In this document: positions 1 through 9,400 of the stretch, piece by piece
Layout of the letters: each line of letters begins with the position of its first letter
How positions within the stretch are numbered: the first letter of the stretch is position 1
NCBI RefSeq assembly: GCF_003696345.1
Contig: NZ_RFLX01000028.1
Location: 1-42,302, forward strand
Length of the DNA: 42,302 nucleotides
Reading direction: 5' to 3'
From: Teichococcus wenyumeiae
Lineage (GTDB): Bacteria > Pseudomonadota > Alphaproteobacteria > Acetobacterales > Acetobacteraceae
Program-made: the position numbers and the translations under genes
The notes under the pieces: generated by a model
The model's database searches: none
What the model saw: only the letters and a program-made list of their open reading frames with translations
Told to the model about the DNA's origin: nothing

Positions 1-279
1 GCCCGCGTTCTGATCGGCGACAAAGGCTATGACAGCAACCGCTTCCGCCAGGCCCTGGCCGCTCGCAGCATTGAGCCCTGCATGCCGTCATGCCGTGGCC
101 GCAAGCAGCGCATCCCGCATGGCAGGATGCTGTATCGCCAGCGGCACCGTATCGAGAACATGTTCGGCAGGCTCAAGGACTGGCGCCGCATCGCCATGCG
201 CTATGATCGCTGCGCCCACACCTTCATGTCCGCCATCTGCCTCGCCGCCACCGTCCTCTTCTGGATCAAGGAGTCCTGA
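1..279 (+). pseudogene. IS5-family (IS427-like) transposase, 3' part, cut by the window start
   Basis: The frame is open from base 1 and ends at TGA 277-279, giving about 92 residues. It shows the C-terminal part of an IS5-type DDE transposase: GDKGYDS carrying the second catalytic Asp, then YRQRHRIENMFGRLKDWRR carrying the catalytic Glu, then the usual hydrophobic end with SAICLAATVLFW. The N-terminal part lies outside the window, so it cannot be said whether the full copy is intact. The end of the window holds the N-terminal part of the same family on the same strand. Family assignment rests on recognised motifs and is confident; the exact element is not known. Confidence 0.9.
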
Positions 280-514
280 GCCTAATCTGAAAGAAACTCT
301 CGAAGCATTACTCAGTGCGCTTCGTGAACTCGAACACATTAAAGCGACTTGCTGTTGCTGCTCGGCGGACGGCAACATCAACATAGAACGAAAGGCCTGC
401 CTGAGAGACTTAGGACTCCGGCCCGCAAAACTCAGGCACCTGCCGGAACCCCACAAGAAGGGTCGCGATGAGCACTTCATTGTCTGACCAGCTGGCCAAC
501 GAGGCCAAAATCGG
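280..514. other. Spacer between IS5 end and efflux operon, possible gene remnant
   Basis: This stretch is less GC-rich than its surroundings. One plus-strand frame stays open from inside the IS5 part to 487 and reads as a charged helical stretch followed by four consecutive Cys (TCCCCS), but it has no start of its own and I do not recognise it. It could be the tail of a regulator gene cut by the IS5 insertion. The IS5 right end must lie just after 279, but its terminal repeat cannot be placed without the other end. The promoter of the efflux operon presumably lies here; no convincing -35/-10 pair was seen. Confidence 0.3.
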
Positions 515-524
515 ATGGCGATGA
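468..524 (+). CDS. Possible 18-aa leader peptide overlapping the efflux operon start
   Basis: ATG 468 is preceded by a purine-rich AAGAAGGG at a workable distance and opens an 18-codon frame ([18 protein letters not shown]) that stops at 522-524. The stop overlaps the start region of the HlyD-like gene (ATG at 515 and 521), an arrangement that would allow translational coupling. No tandem regulatory codons or attenuator hairpins were seen, so it may be a chance frame or the end of a decayed gene. Confidence 0.25.
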   Translation: MSTSLSDQLANEAKIGWR

Positions 525-1591
525 AAGCGCGCCGCAGGCTGCTGCTTCTCATAGTGCTTGCCCTGTTCATTGCTGTGGGCGGATCTTATGCGTGGAAGCA
601 GTTCAATAGCAGCGGCCTTCCTGAAGGGTTTGCCAGCGGAAACGGGCGCATCGAGGCAACTGAAATTGATGTCTCGACCAAAACTGCTGGACGCGTCAAG
701 GAAATCCTGGTTCGGGAAGGCGAATTCGTTGAGGCAGGACAGGTTCTTGCCTACATGGATACCGCGCAGCTTGAGGCCCGGAAGAGAGAGGCCGAGGCAC
801 AGCTGCAACGGGCAAAGATTGCTGTCGAGACAGCGCGGAGCCTTGTTGCGCAGCGTGAGGCTGAGAGGACCGCAGCCACCGCTGTTGTTGCGCAGCGGCA
901 GGCAGAACTCGACGGTGCGGCCAAGCGTTTGGCGCGGTCCGAGCGGCTGGCGGCAAGCAATACAGTGTCCATACAGACGCTGGATGACAACCGCGCCGCT
1001 CATGAAAGTGCTCGCGCCGCAGTGAGCGCTGCGCAGGCGCAGCTAGCTGCCTCGGACGCAGCGATCAGCGCTGCCAAGGCACAGGTCGTGGATGCAGAGG
1101 CCTCGGTAGATGCCGCGCAGGCAACGATCGAGAGCATCGTGGCTGACATCAACGACAGCACGTTGGTCGCACCGCGGGCAGGTCGCGTTCAATACCGCAT
1201 CGCCGAGCCGGGGGAGGTGCTGCCGGCTGGTGGCCGGCTGCTCAACCTCGTTGATCTAAGCGATGTCTACATGACCTTCTTCCTGCCGACTGCGCAGGCA
1301 GGGCGCGTCGAGATCGGGGAAGAGGTTCGCATTGTGCTCGATGCAGCGCCCCAGTACGTCATCCCAGCCAAGGTAAGCTTCGTGGCCGATGTCGCGCAGT
1401 TCACCCCTAAAACCGTGGAGACTGCTGAAGAGCGGCAGAAGCTGATGTTCCGCGTCCGGGCGCAGATCTCGCCCGAGTTGCTGGAGCGGCATATCCGCCT
1501 GGTGAAGACCGGACTGCCCGGAGTGGCTTATGTTCGGCTTAATCCGCAGGCCGAATGGCCGGCAAGCCTGAGCGGCCCGCTGGTGCAATGA
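515..1591 (+). CDS. yhiI: HlyD/YhiI-like periplasmic adaptor of an ABC exporter
   Basis: This 358-aa membrane fusion protein would link the inner-membrane ABC transporter encoded next to it with the outer membrane. A short basic N-terminus is followed by one membrane anchor (about residues 8-26). The first half of a lipoyl-like barrel ([20 protein letters not shown]) follows, then a long Ala/Gln/Glu-rich coiled-coil hairpin (about 85-210), then the second lipoyl half ([21 protein letters not shown]) and a beta-barrel domain. The order and length match YhiI/YbhG-type adaptors. Its stop overlaps the next gene's start as ATGA at 1588-1591. The three-gene order matches E. coli yhiI-rbbA-yhhJ. ATG 521 is an alternative start; neither ATG has a strong ribosome-binding site. 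The substrate is unknown. Confidence 0.88.
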   Translation: MAMKARRRLLLLIVLALFIAVGGSYAWKQFNSSGLPEGFASGNGRIEATEIDVSTKTAGRVKEILVREGEFVEAGQVLAYMDTAQLEARKREAEAQLQRAKIAVETARSLVAQREAERTAATAVVAQRQAELDGAAKRLARSERLAASNTVSIQTLDDNRAAHESARAAVSAAQAQLAASDAAISAAKAQVVDAEASVDAAQATIESIVADINDSTLVAPRAGRVQYRIAEPGEVLPAGGRLLNLVDLSDVYMTFFLPTAQAGRVEIGEEVRIVLDAAPQYVIPAKVSFVADVAQFTPKTVETAEERQKLMFRVRAQISPELLERHIRLVKTGLPGVAYVRLNPQAEWPASLSGPLVQ

Positions 1592-4377
1592 CTGAACGCG
1601 CACCTGTTGCTGAGGAGCTTGGCAAGCGACCAGTCGCCGCGCGGATCAAGGCTGCCTCCCTCAGCTATGGCAAGACCCTGGCTCTCAAAGAAATCAACCT
1701 AGAGCTTCCGTCAGGCATCATGACAGGACTGATCGGGCCCGACGGAGTGGGCAAGTCCAGCCTGCTGTCCCTGATCTCGGGCGCCCGCGCTGTCCAGCAA
1801 GGCAAGATTGAGGTTCTGGAAGGGGATATCGCGAACAAGGAGCACCGGGAATGCATCTATGCTCGGATCGCCTATATGCCGCAGGGGCTGGGCAGGAACC
1901 TCTATCCCACTTTGTCGGTCTTCGAGAATGTGGACTTTTTTGGCCGGTTGTTCGGACATAACAAGCAGGAACGTGCGAAGCGCATTGCCGAACTGCTGCG
2001 CAGCACGGGTCTTTCTCCCTTTGCCGACCGGCCGGCGGGCAAGCTCTCAGGAGGCATGAAGCAGAAGCTTGGTCTCTGCTGCGCATTGATTCATGACCCG
2101 GACCTGCTGATTCTCGACGAACCAACAACCGGCGTCGACCCTTTGTCGCGCCGCCAGTTCTGGGAACTGATCGACGATATCCGCCAAGGCCGGCCTGACA
2201 TGAGCGTGGTTGTCGCGACCGCCTATATGGAGGAGGCTGAGCGCTTCGACTGGCTCGTGGCGATGGATGCCGGCCAGGTGCTCGCAACCGGAACGCCTGA
2301 CGAGCTGCGCCAACGAACAGGGGCGCAAAGCCTGGACGCCGCTTTCATCGCTCTGCTGCCAGAGGAGAGACGGCGAGGGCACCAAGACGTTGTCATTCCG
2401 CCAAGGCGTGATGTGGAGGGCGAGGTTGCCATTGAGGCCGAGCATCTGACGATGCGGTTCGGCAACTTCACTGCAGTCGATGACGTGAGCTTTCGTATCG
2501 ATAAAGGAGAGATCTTCGGCTTCCTGGGCTCCAATGGCTGCGGCAAAACCACCACCATGAAGATGCTCACAGGCCTTCTGGTCCCGAGCGAAGGTCAGGC
2601 GCGCCTCTTTGGTCAGGAGGTTGAGCCAGGCGATATGAAAGTTCGCCAGCGCGTGGGCTACATGTCGCAGGCCTTTTCCCTCTATACCGAACTGACGGTG
2701 CGGCAGAATCTCGATTTGCATGCCCGGCTCTTCGGCATGAAGGCGGCAGCAATTCCCGCGCGGATCGAGGAGATGGTCTCCCGTTTTGGCCTCAACGAAG
2801 TGCTGGATGCTTGGCCCGATGCCTTACCGCTCGGTATTCGCCAGCGGCTTTCGCTGGCCGTGGCACTGGTTCATTCGCCGGAGATCCTGATCCTCGACGA
2901 GCCGACGTCGGGCGTGGACCCGATCGCGCGTGACAGCTTCTGGCGCATCCTCTCGGACTTGTCACGGCAGGACCATGTCACGATCTTTGTCTCCACCCAT
3001 TTCATGAATGAGGCACAGCTTTGCGACCGCATCTCGCTCATGCACGCGGGGAAGGTGCTGGTCAGCGAGAAGCCCAGTGTCATCATGGAGAAGCGCGGCG
3101 CGAGAACACTGGAAGAGGCCTTCATCGGCTATCTCGAGGACGCCATACAGGAATCGGCAGACAGCGAACCCGCAGAGTCGGAAAGCATGCCAGTCCAGGC
3201 CGTCGCTCCAAAGCCAGCGCAACCTGCACCGCAGGCGATGTCGAAGCGCTTTTTCGACCTTCGCCGGCTCTTCGCCTATACCCAGCGCGAATCCCTGGAA
3301 CTGCGACGCGACCCCATCCGGGCAACCCTGGCGCTTCTTGGCAGCGTGATCCTGATGTTCGTGATCGGCTATGGCATCAATATGGATGTCGGTAACCTGA
3401 CCTTCGCCGTGCTTGATCGTGACGATACGACGACGAGCCGTGACTATGCGCTGCAGATCGCCGGCTCGCGCTACTTCACCGAGAAACCTCCGATTACCGA
3501 CTATGCCGATCTGGACCGGCGCATGCGCAACGGCGAGCTGAACCTGGCCATTGAGATTCCGCCAGGTTTTGCTCGCGATGTGGCCCGCGGCAAGGCTGTT
3601 GAGATCGGCGCCTGGATCGATGGTGCAATGCCGGCCAGGGCGGAAACGGTTCGCGGGTATGTCCAGGGTATACATCAGGACTGGCTGACCCAGAAGGCCA
3701 GGCAGCGCTATGGAGATGCGGCGGTTACGGGCAACTTCCAGCTGGCCGTCCGCTACCGCTACAATCCGGACATCCAGAGCATCGTGGCCATGGTGCCGGC
3801 TGTGATCCCGCTGCTGCTGCTGATGATTCCCGCCATGTTGGCTGTCCTTAGCGTCGTCCGTGAAAAAGAGCTGGGCTCGATCATCAACTTCTACGTGACG
3901 CCCGTCACGCCCCTTGAGTTTTTGCTGGGAAAGCAGCTCCCCTACATCGCGCTGGCGATGATCAATTTCGTTATGCTGACCGCATTCGCCATCTTCGTCT
4001 TTCGTGTCCCTTTTACCGGCAGCCTGGTGACTTTGACCGCCGCAGCCTTCCTCTATGTCACTGCCACGACCGCGTTAGGACTGGTGATATCGGCTTTCAT
4101 GAAGAGCCAGATCGCAGCCATTTTCGGCACGGCATTGCTGACCTTGATACCGGCTGTACAGTATTCCGGCATCATCGATCCCGTTTCGTCCCTGCAGGGC
4201 GCGGGAGCGGTGATCGGCCGGATCTATCCCACGACTTATTTCGTGACGATTTCACGCGGGACCTTCTCCAAGGGGCTGGGTTTCAGCGATCTTTGGACCG
4301 ACTTCGTGCCGCTGCTGATCGCCATTCCGGTGCTGCTCCTCTTGGGCACCCTGCTTCTCAAGAAACAGGCAGGATGA
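1588..4377 (+). CDS. rbbA: RbbA/YhiH-like ABC exporter: two ATPase domains fused to an ABC-2 permease
   Basis: This 929-aa protein carries two nucleotide-binding domains and a membrane domain. ABC1 has Walker [10 protein letters not shown] (about 50-58), signature LSGGMKQ (about 153) and Walker B LLILDEP (about 173). ABC2 has Walker [10 protein letters not shown] (about 314) and Walker B ILILDEP (about 433), but its signature reads LPLGIRQ instead of LSGGQ. From about residue 555 an ABC-2 type permease follows, with one early membrane segment, a large soluble loop and a C-terminal helix bundle. ATG 1588 is chosen because it overlaps the adaptor stop (ATGA); an in-frame ATG at 1555 would add 11 residues that overlap the upstream gene further. 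E. coli RbbA was named for ribosome association, but the setting here is a tripartite exporter. The gene overlaps the next permease by ATGA at 4374. Confidence 0.9.
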   Translation: MTERAPVAEELGKRPVAARIKAASLSYGKTLALKEINLELPSGIMTGLIGPDGVGKSSLLSLISGARAVQQGKIEVLEGDIANKEHRECIYARIAYMPQGLGRNLYPTLSVFENVDFFGRLFGHNKQERAKRIAELLRSTGLSPFADRPAGKLSGGMKQKLGLCCALIHDPDLLILDEPTTGVDPLSRRQFWELIDDIRQGRPDMSVVVATAYMEEAERFDWLVAMDAGQVLATGTPDELRQRTGAQSLDAAFIALLPEERRRGHQDVVIPPRRDVEGEVAIEAEHLTMRFGNFTAVDDVSFRIDKGEIFGFLGSNGCGKTTTMKMLTGLLVPSEGQARLFGQEVEPGDMKVRQRVGYMSQAFSLYTELTVRQNLDLHARLFGMKAAAIPARIEEMVSRFGLNEVLDAWPDALPLGIRQRLSLAVALVHSPEILILDEPTSGVDPIARDSFWRILSDLSRQDHVTIFVSTHFMNEAQLCDRISLMHAGKVLVSEKPSVIMEKRGARTLEEAFIGYLEDAIQESADSEPAESESMPVQAVAPKPAQPAPQAMSKRFFDLRRLFAYTQRESLELRRDPIRATLALLGSVILMFVIGYGINMDVGNLTFAVLDRDDTTTSRDYALQIAGSRYFTEKPPITDYADLDRRMRNGELNLAIEIPPGFARDVARGKAVEIGAWIDGAMPARAETVRGYVQGIHQDWLTQKARQRYGDAAVTGNFQLAVRYRYNPDIQSIVAMVPAVIPLLLLMIPAMLAVLSVVREKELGSIINFYVTPVTPLEFLLGKQLPYIALAMINFVMLTAFAIFVFRVPFTGSLVTLTAAAFLYVTATTALGLVISAFMKSQIAAIFGTALLTLIPAVQYSGIIDPVSSLQGAGAVIGRIYPTTYFVTISRGTFSKGLGFSDLWTDFVPLLIAIPVLLLLGTLLLKKQAG

Positions 4378-5492
4378 CGATGCGGGGCAGGAACATCCTC
4401 CAGCTTGGCATCAAGGAACTGCGGGGGTTGGCGCGGGACCCGATGCTCCTGGTGCTGATCGTCTATGCCTTCACACTCTCGATCTATACCGCATCAAGAG
4501 CAATGCCGGAGACATTGAACCAGGCGGCGATAGCCATTGTAGACGAGGATCAGTCGCCGGTATCCGCACGCATCATTACCGCCTTCAATCCACCCTACTT
4601 CAGCGTGCCACGCATCATCTCCCAGTCTGAGATGGACCGCCGAATGGACGCCGGCCTGGACACCTTCGCCTTGGATATTCCACCGAACTTCCAACGCGAC
4701 CTCCTGGCAGGACGCTCGCCCACGATCCAGCTCAATATCGATGCCACACGCATGACACAGGCGTTCTCGGGCGGCGGCTATGTTCAGTCCATCACCTTGA
4801 ATGAGGTTGAAGAGTTCCTGGCTGGCTATCGTGGAGGCACCACGATGCCAGTAGACCTCGTTCTGCGCTCCCGGTTCAACCAGGAGCTTAACAAGGGCTG
4901 GTTCGGCGCCATCAACAATGTCATCTCCTCCGTTACGATGCTTTCCATCATCCTGACTGGCGCGGCGCTGATCCGGGAACGCGAGCATGGGACCATCGAG
5001 CATCTGCTGGTCATGCCTGTAACAGCAACAGAGATCATGCTCAGCAAGATATGGTCCATGGGGCTGGTGGTGCTCGCCGCTACAGCCTTTTCGATGATCT
5101 TTGTTGTACAAGGCCTTCTGTCCGTTCCGATTTCTGGGTCTGTCACACTGTTTTTGGCAGGGGGAGCTCTGCAGCTGTTTGCGACGACGTCGCTTGGCAT
5201 TTTCCTTGCCACGGTAGCAGGATCGATGCCGCAGTTCGGCATGCTGCTGATGCTTGTCTTGTTGCCGATGCAAGTACTATCCGGCGGTACCTCACCACGC
5301 GAGAGTATGCCCGAGATCATCCAGACGATCATGCTGGCTGCCCCTAACACCCATTTTGTCATGTTGGCGCAGGCCGTTCTATTCCGGGGAGCCGGCCTAG
5401 ACGTCGTCTGGCCGCAGCTCCTTGCGATGCTGGCTATCGGGGCAGCGCTCTTCGCCTTGTCATTGAGACGGTTTCGCCAGTTTCTCCGTTGA
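4374..5492 (+). CDS. yhhJ: YhhJ-like ABC-2 type permease
   Basis: This 372-aa inner-membrane permease is the third component of the exporter. It has an N-terminal membrane segment (about 21-38), a large periplasmic region of about 140 residues (YhhJ-type), then five to six C-terminal membrane segments including the conserved ABC-2 stretch with [22 protein letters not shown] 4374 is chosen because it forms an ATGA overlap with the rbbA-like stop; the longer open frame from 4293 runs inside the upstream gene. It probably forms a heterodimer with the permease half of the preceding protein. No regulator gene of this operon is visible upstream; the IS5 insertion may have removed it. Confidence 0.88.
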   Translation: MTMRGRNILQLGIKELRGLARDPMLLVLIVYAFTLSIYTASRAMPETLNQAAIAIVDEDQSPVSARIITAFNPPYFSVPRIISQSEMDRRMDAGLDTFALDIPPNFQRDLLAGRSPTIQLNIDATRMTQAFSGGGYVQSITLNEVEEFLAGYRGGTTMPVDLVLRSRFNQELNKGWFGAINNVISSVTMLSIILTGAALIREREHGTIEHLLVMPVTATEIMLSKIWSMGLVVLAATAFSMIFVVQGLLSVPISGSVTLFLAGGALQLFATTSLGIFLATVAGSMPQFGMLLMLVLLPMQVLSGGTSPRESMPEIIQTIMLAAPNTHFVMLAQAVLFRGAGLDVVWPQLLAMLAIGAALFALSLRRFRQFLR

Positions 5493-5505
5493 AGGCGGAA
5501 ATTTC

Positions 5506-5522
5506 ATTACATATGATTACAT
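5506..5522 (+). promoter_or_regulatory. AT-rich tandem ATTACAT repeat before the Crp/Fnr gene
   Basis: ATTACAT occurs twice, starting at 5506 and 5516, exactly one helical turn apart, in an AT-rich island of an otherwise GC-rich region. The two copies also frame a partial palindrome ACAT-N8-ATGT. The island lies about 90-100 bp upstream of the regulator start. It could be an operator or the promoter core; no binding protein can be named. Confidence 0.3.
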
Positions 5523-5607
5523 GTGAGGTAGCATTCAGGCTGCCCCGATCAGATTCGGACCGAGTGGACAGCTCTACCTTGTCGGCAATCTCTGGAGCTG
5601 TGGTGTC

Positions 5608-6306
5608 ATGAGCGAGGCAGATGTCAAGGAGCTGCTGTGGCGCAATCCTCTTTTCATGAGCCTACCAGACGCTGCGCTCGACGAGGTTCTTTTTGCCAGC
5701 AAGCTACGGAAGATCCCGGCGAAAACCACCATCTTCCATCAGGGGGACATTCCGAAGGAGATGGTGGCGCTTGGCAATGGAATCGTAAAGGTATGGCAAA
5801 TGCGCAGTGGAGGGGCCACCGCCACCATCCATGTTCTAGGACCGGGCGATCTTATTGGCGCTACCGCGGTATTTGGCCGACTTCCGCTTCTGGCAACAGC
5901 GACAACGGTAACAGATTGCGTCTTGCTATCTTGGGCTGTGGCGCTGACCCACGATCTGATGGAGCGTTTCCCTGTGATCAGGCTCAATGCCCTAGGTTAT
6001 GTCAGTCTCCACGCTGAGGAACTGGTGCAGCGTCTCGGCGAAATGGCTACTGAACGGGTCGAGCAGCGCATCGCCAGATCCCTTCTCCGGCTTGCAGATC
6101 ATATCGGACTGGCGGCTTCGGGCGGCGTTGAGATCGGCTATCCGTTGTCCCGGCAGGATATCGCCGAGATTGTGGGAACCGATCTTTATGTCGTTAGTCG
6201 TGTTCTGCATGACTGGACAGATCGCGGCTTCATCATGGCGGGACGCCTTCGGATCATCCTCTGCGACAGAGAGCGGATCGAACAGATTGCTACCGAGGGT
6301 AGATGA
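5608..6306 (+). CDS. Crp/Fnr-family regulator, probably NnrR-like, of the nar operon
   Basis: This 232-aa protein has an N-terminal cyclic-nucleotide-binding-like beta-roll (about 15-130), a dimerisation helix and a C-terminal winged helix-turn-helix (about 165-225). Only two cysteines are seen (in TDCVLL and ILCDRE), so the N-terminal four-Cys iron-sulfur motif of FNR is absent. The recognition helix reads GTDLYVVSRVLHDW; the FNR Glu (ETISR) that favours TTGAT half-sites is missing, as in NnrR-type proteins, which are known to use TTGCG-type sites. A perfect TTGCG-N4-CGCAA site lies 46 bp after the stop, in front of narG. A role as N-oxide-responsive activator of nitrate reduction is inference from site and context. 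The effector (NO, haem or other) cannot be read from the sequence. Confidence 0.85.
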   Translation: MSEADVKELLWRNPLFMSLPDAALDEVLFASKLRKIPAKTTIFHQGDIPKEMVALGNGIVKVWQMRSGGATATIHVLGPGDLIGATAVFGRLPLLATATTVTDCVLLSWAVALTHDLMERFPVIRLNALGYVSLHAEELVQRLGEMATERVEQRIARSLLRLADHIGLAASGGVEIGYPLSRQDIAEIVGTDLYVVSRVLHDWTDRGFIMAGRLRIILCDRERIEQIATEGR

Positions 6307-6352
6307 GTGGTGTCCAGCCACACTTTTTTTTTACACACGCGGGCTGGCCCAT

Positions 6353-6366
6353 TTGCGCTAACGCAA
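6353..6366 (+). promoter_or_regulatory. NnrR/FNR-type operator TTGCG-N4-CGCAA upstream of narG
   Basis: The 14-bp site TTGCGCTAACGCAA is a perfect inverted repeat of TTGCG with a 4-bp spacer, the geometry of Crp/Fnr sites and the half-site described for alphaproteobacterial NnrR. It is the only such perfect site I found. Its centre (between 6359 and 6360) is 41.5 bp upstream of a predicted start point at 6401, for which a -10-like CATAGT is correctly placed. The adjacent regulator gene is the obvious candidate binder. Confidence 0.72.
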
Positions 6367-6388
6367 CGAATATCCACTGCCGCTCCCA

Positions 6389-6394
6389 CATAGT
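6389..6394 (+). promoter_or_regulatory. Predicted -10 element of the nar promoter
   Basis: CATAGT matches TATAAT at four of six positions and occupies exactly -12 to -7 if transcription starts at 6401, as expected for a class II promoter with the activator site centred at -41.5. No usable -35 hexamer is needed in that architecture. The leader to the narG GTG would be 43 nt. Confidence 0.45.
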
Positions 6395-6443
6395 CGCTGG
6401 CCAACCAACGTGCGAAATCGCACACAGGCCGAGGGCCCCGCCA

Positions 6444-9400
6444 GTGAGCCAGTTCGTCGATCGGCTTCTGTTCTTTCGGAAATACAAGGGGACCTTCGCC
6501 AGCGGCCATGGCGTGGTCACGGACGAGAACCGGGCATGGGAGGATAATTATCGCTCCCGCTGGCAAAGCGAGAAGATCGTCCGCTCTACCCACGGCGTGA
6601 ACTGTACCGGCAGCTGTAGCTGGAAGATCTACGTCAAGAATGGCCTTGTGACCTGGGAAACCCAGCAGACCGATTATCCGCGGACACGTCCGGACCTGCC
6701 GAACCACGAGCCTCGTGGTTGCCCACGCGGGGCAAGCTATTCGTGGTACCTCTACAGCAGCAATCGCATCAAGTATCCGCTGGTGCGCGGGCGGCTTCTG
6801 ACCATGTGGCGCGAAGCCCGCCGGACCTTGGCGCCTGTGGCAGCCTGGAAAGCCATCCAGGACGATGCAGCCAAGCGGCGCGATTATCAGCGGGTGCGTG
6901 GGCTGGGCGGTTTTGTGCGAGCGGACTGGGATGAGGTCAACGAGCTGATCGCAGCCGCCAACATCCACACCATCAAGCAATGGGGCCCGGATCGCGTCGC
7001 CGGCTTCTCGCCTATTCCTGCCATGTCGATGATCAGCTACGCCGCAGGTACGCGTTATCTCAGCCTGATTGGCGGAACCTGCCTCTCCTTCTACGACTGG
7101 TACTGCGACCTGCCACCGTCGTCACCGCAAACCTTTGGTGAGCAGACGGACGTACCGGAGAGCGCCGACTGGTATAATTCGGGCTATCTGCTGTTGTGGG
7201 GCTCGAATGTCTCCATGACACGGACGCCGGATGCGCACTTCTATACCGAAGCCCGCTATCGGGGCGCCAAGAGCGTTGTGATTGCGCCGGATTTCGTTGA
7301 GGTTGCGCGGTTTGCCGATCTTTGGCTGCACCCGAAGCAGGGGACCGACGCAGCCCTGGCACTGGCCATGGGCCATGTGATCCTGAAAGAGTTCTTCATC
7401 GACCGGCAGGTCCCCTACTTTCAGGACTATGTCCGAAAGTACTCCGATCTCCCCTTCCTTGTGATTCTGGAGCCGCGCGAGGAGGGCTTGGTGCCAGGCC
7501 GGATGCTGCGGGCTGCCGACTTTCCCGATGCGCTTGGGCAAGAGAACAACCCCGATTGGAAGCCGGTTTACATTGACCAAGCCAGCGACGATGTCGTGGC
7601 ACCGCAAGGCACTGCCGGCTTCCGCTGGGGCGAGCAGGGCAAGTGGAATCTGGAACCAAGGGATGGCCGTGACGGGCATGACATTTCGCCCCGCCTGTCG
7701 CTGGTGGGTGAGGAGGTTGCGACTGTCTCTTTCCCTTATTTCGGCAATGCCGGGCGCTTTGGACTCACCGATCACGCGCCAGTTCAGCACCGCAGCGTTC
7801 CGGCCCGTATGCTGACTCTGAAGGATGGGAGCCGCGTCCAGGTGGCGACTGTCTTCGACCTGATGCTGGCTAGCTATGGCATTAGCCGGGGCCTGGGCGA
7901 CAAGGCGGCCAACAGCTTCGACGACGACGTTCCAGGCACGCCTGCTTGGCAAGAACGGATCACCGGCGTACCGCGGGATCGGTGCATCGCCGTTGCCCGT
8001 GGCTTCGCAGCCAACGCCGAGGCGACAAAAGGCCGCTCAATGGTCATCCTCGGGGCTGGTCTGAACCACTGGTACCACATGGACATGTCGTACCGGGCTA
8101 TCATTGCAATGCTGACTCTCTGCGGTTGCATCGGCCAGTCCGGCGGGGGCTGGGCGCACTACGTCGGCCAGGAAAAGTTGCGCCCACAAGCGGGCTGGCT
8201 GCCGGTCGCCTTCGCGTCTGACTGGGTACGGCCGCCACGCCAGATGAACGGCACCAGCTATTTCTACGCGCATACCGATCAATGGCGCTACGAGCGCATG
8301 GAACTGCGCGAGCAGATCTCGCCACTGGCTGACCCAGCTCGGTGGTCCGGCACCATGATCGACTGCAATGTCCGGGCGGAGCGTGCGGGATGGCTGCCGA
8401 GTTCGCCGCAGTTGAAGCGCAATCCTCTGCAGGTCGCCCGAGAAGCACGTAAGGCAGGCAAGGAGCCTGTGGCTTATGTCGCGGACGGGTTGAATGACGG
8501 CACGCTGCAGATGGCCTGCGAGGACCCGGATGCGCCGGAGAACTGGCCTCGCAACCTGTTCGTCTGGCGCTCCAACCTGCTCGGCGCCAGCGGCAAGGGG
8601 CATGAGTACTTCCTCAAGCATCTCCTCGGAGCCCGCAACAACGTGCTGAACGAGGAGAGCGATCAGCGCCCTGAGGAAGTGGTGCGCGGCGATGTCGCGC
8701 CCGAGGGCAAGCTGGACCTGCTGGTCACGATCGACTTCCGCATGAACACCACTACGCTGTTCAGCGACATCGTGCTGCCGACAGCCACCTGGTATGAGAA
8801 ATCAGACCTCAATACAACCGACATGCACCCCTTCATCCACCCCCTGCAAGCGGCGGTGGACCCGGTCTGGGGTGCGCGCGCTGACTGGGCGATCTTTCGC
8901 GAGATCGCGAAGACCTTCCAGCGTCTCGTACTGGGAGAACTGGGTGTCGAGGAAGACTTGGTGCTGACCCCGACACTGAAGGACACGCCCTCCGAACTGT
9001 CGCAGCCGTATGGGGCAGCGGAAGACTGGCGCCACGGAGCGGCGAGGGGTGAGCCAGGCCGCACCATGCCGGCGATTACCCTCGTGTCACGCGACTATCC
9101 CGCCACCTACGACCGCTTCACCAGTGTGGGCCCGCTGCTGGAAGAACGTGGCAACGGCACGAAGGGAATGGTCTGGGACACGAAGGAGGAGGTGGCGCAT
9201 CTTCGCTTGGTCAATCCACCTGAGCACGATGATCGCCCGCGCATGCGCGACGATATGGACGCGATTGAGGCGGTTCTGTCGCTGGCGCCGGAGACCAATG
9301 GCCATGTCGCGCTGAAGGCTTGGCAGGCTCTTTCAAAGGCCACGGGGCGGGACCACACGCATCTGATTGCCCGCCGTGTGGACGAGAAGATCGAGTTCCG

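Noticed and set aside
6303-6443. N-terminal extension of NarG to the ATG at 6303
   Set aside because: The 47 extra residues have no NarG similarity and would place the coding region over the operator and -10 element; GTG 6444 gives exactly the family length.
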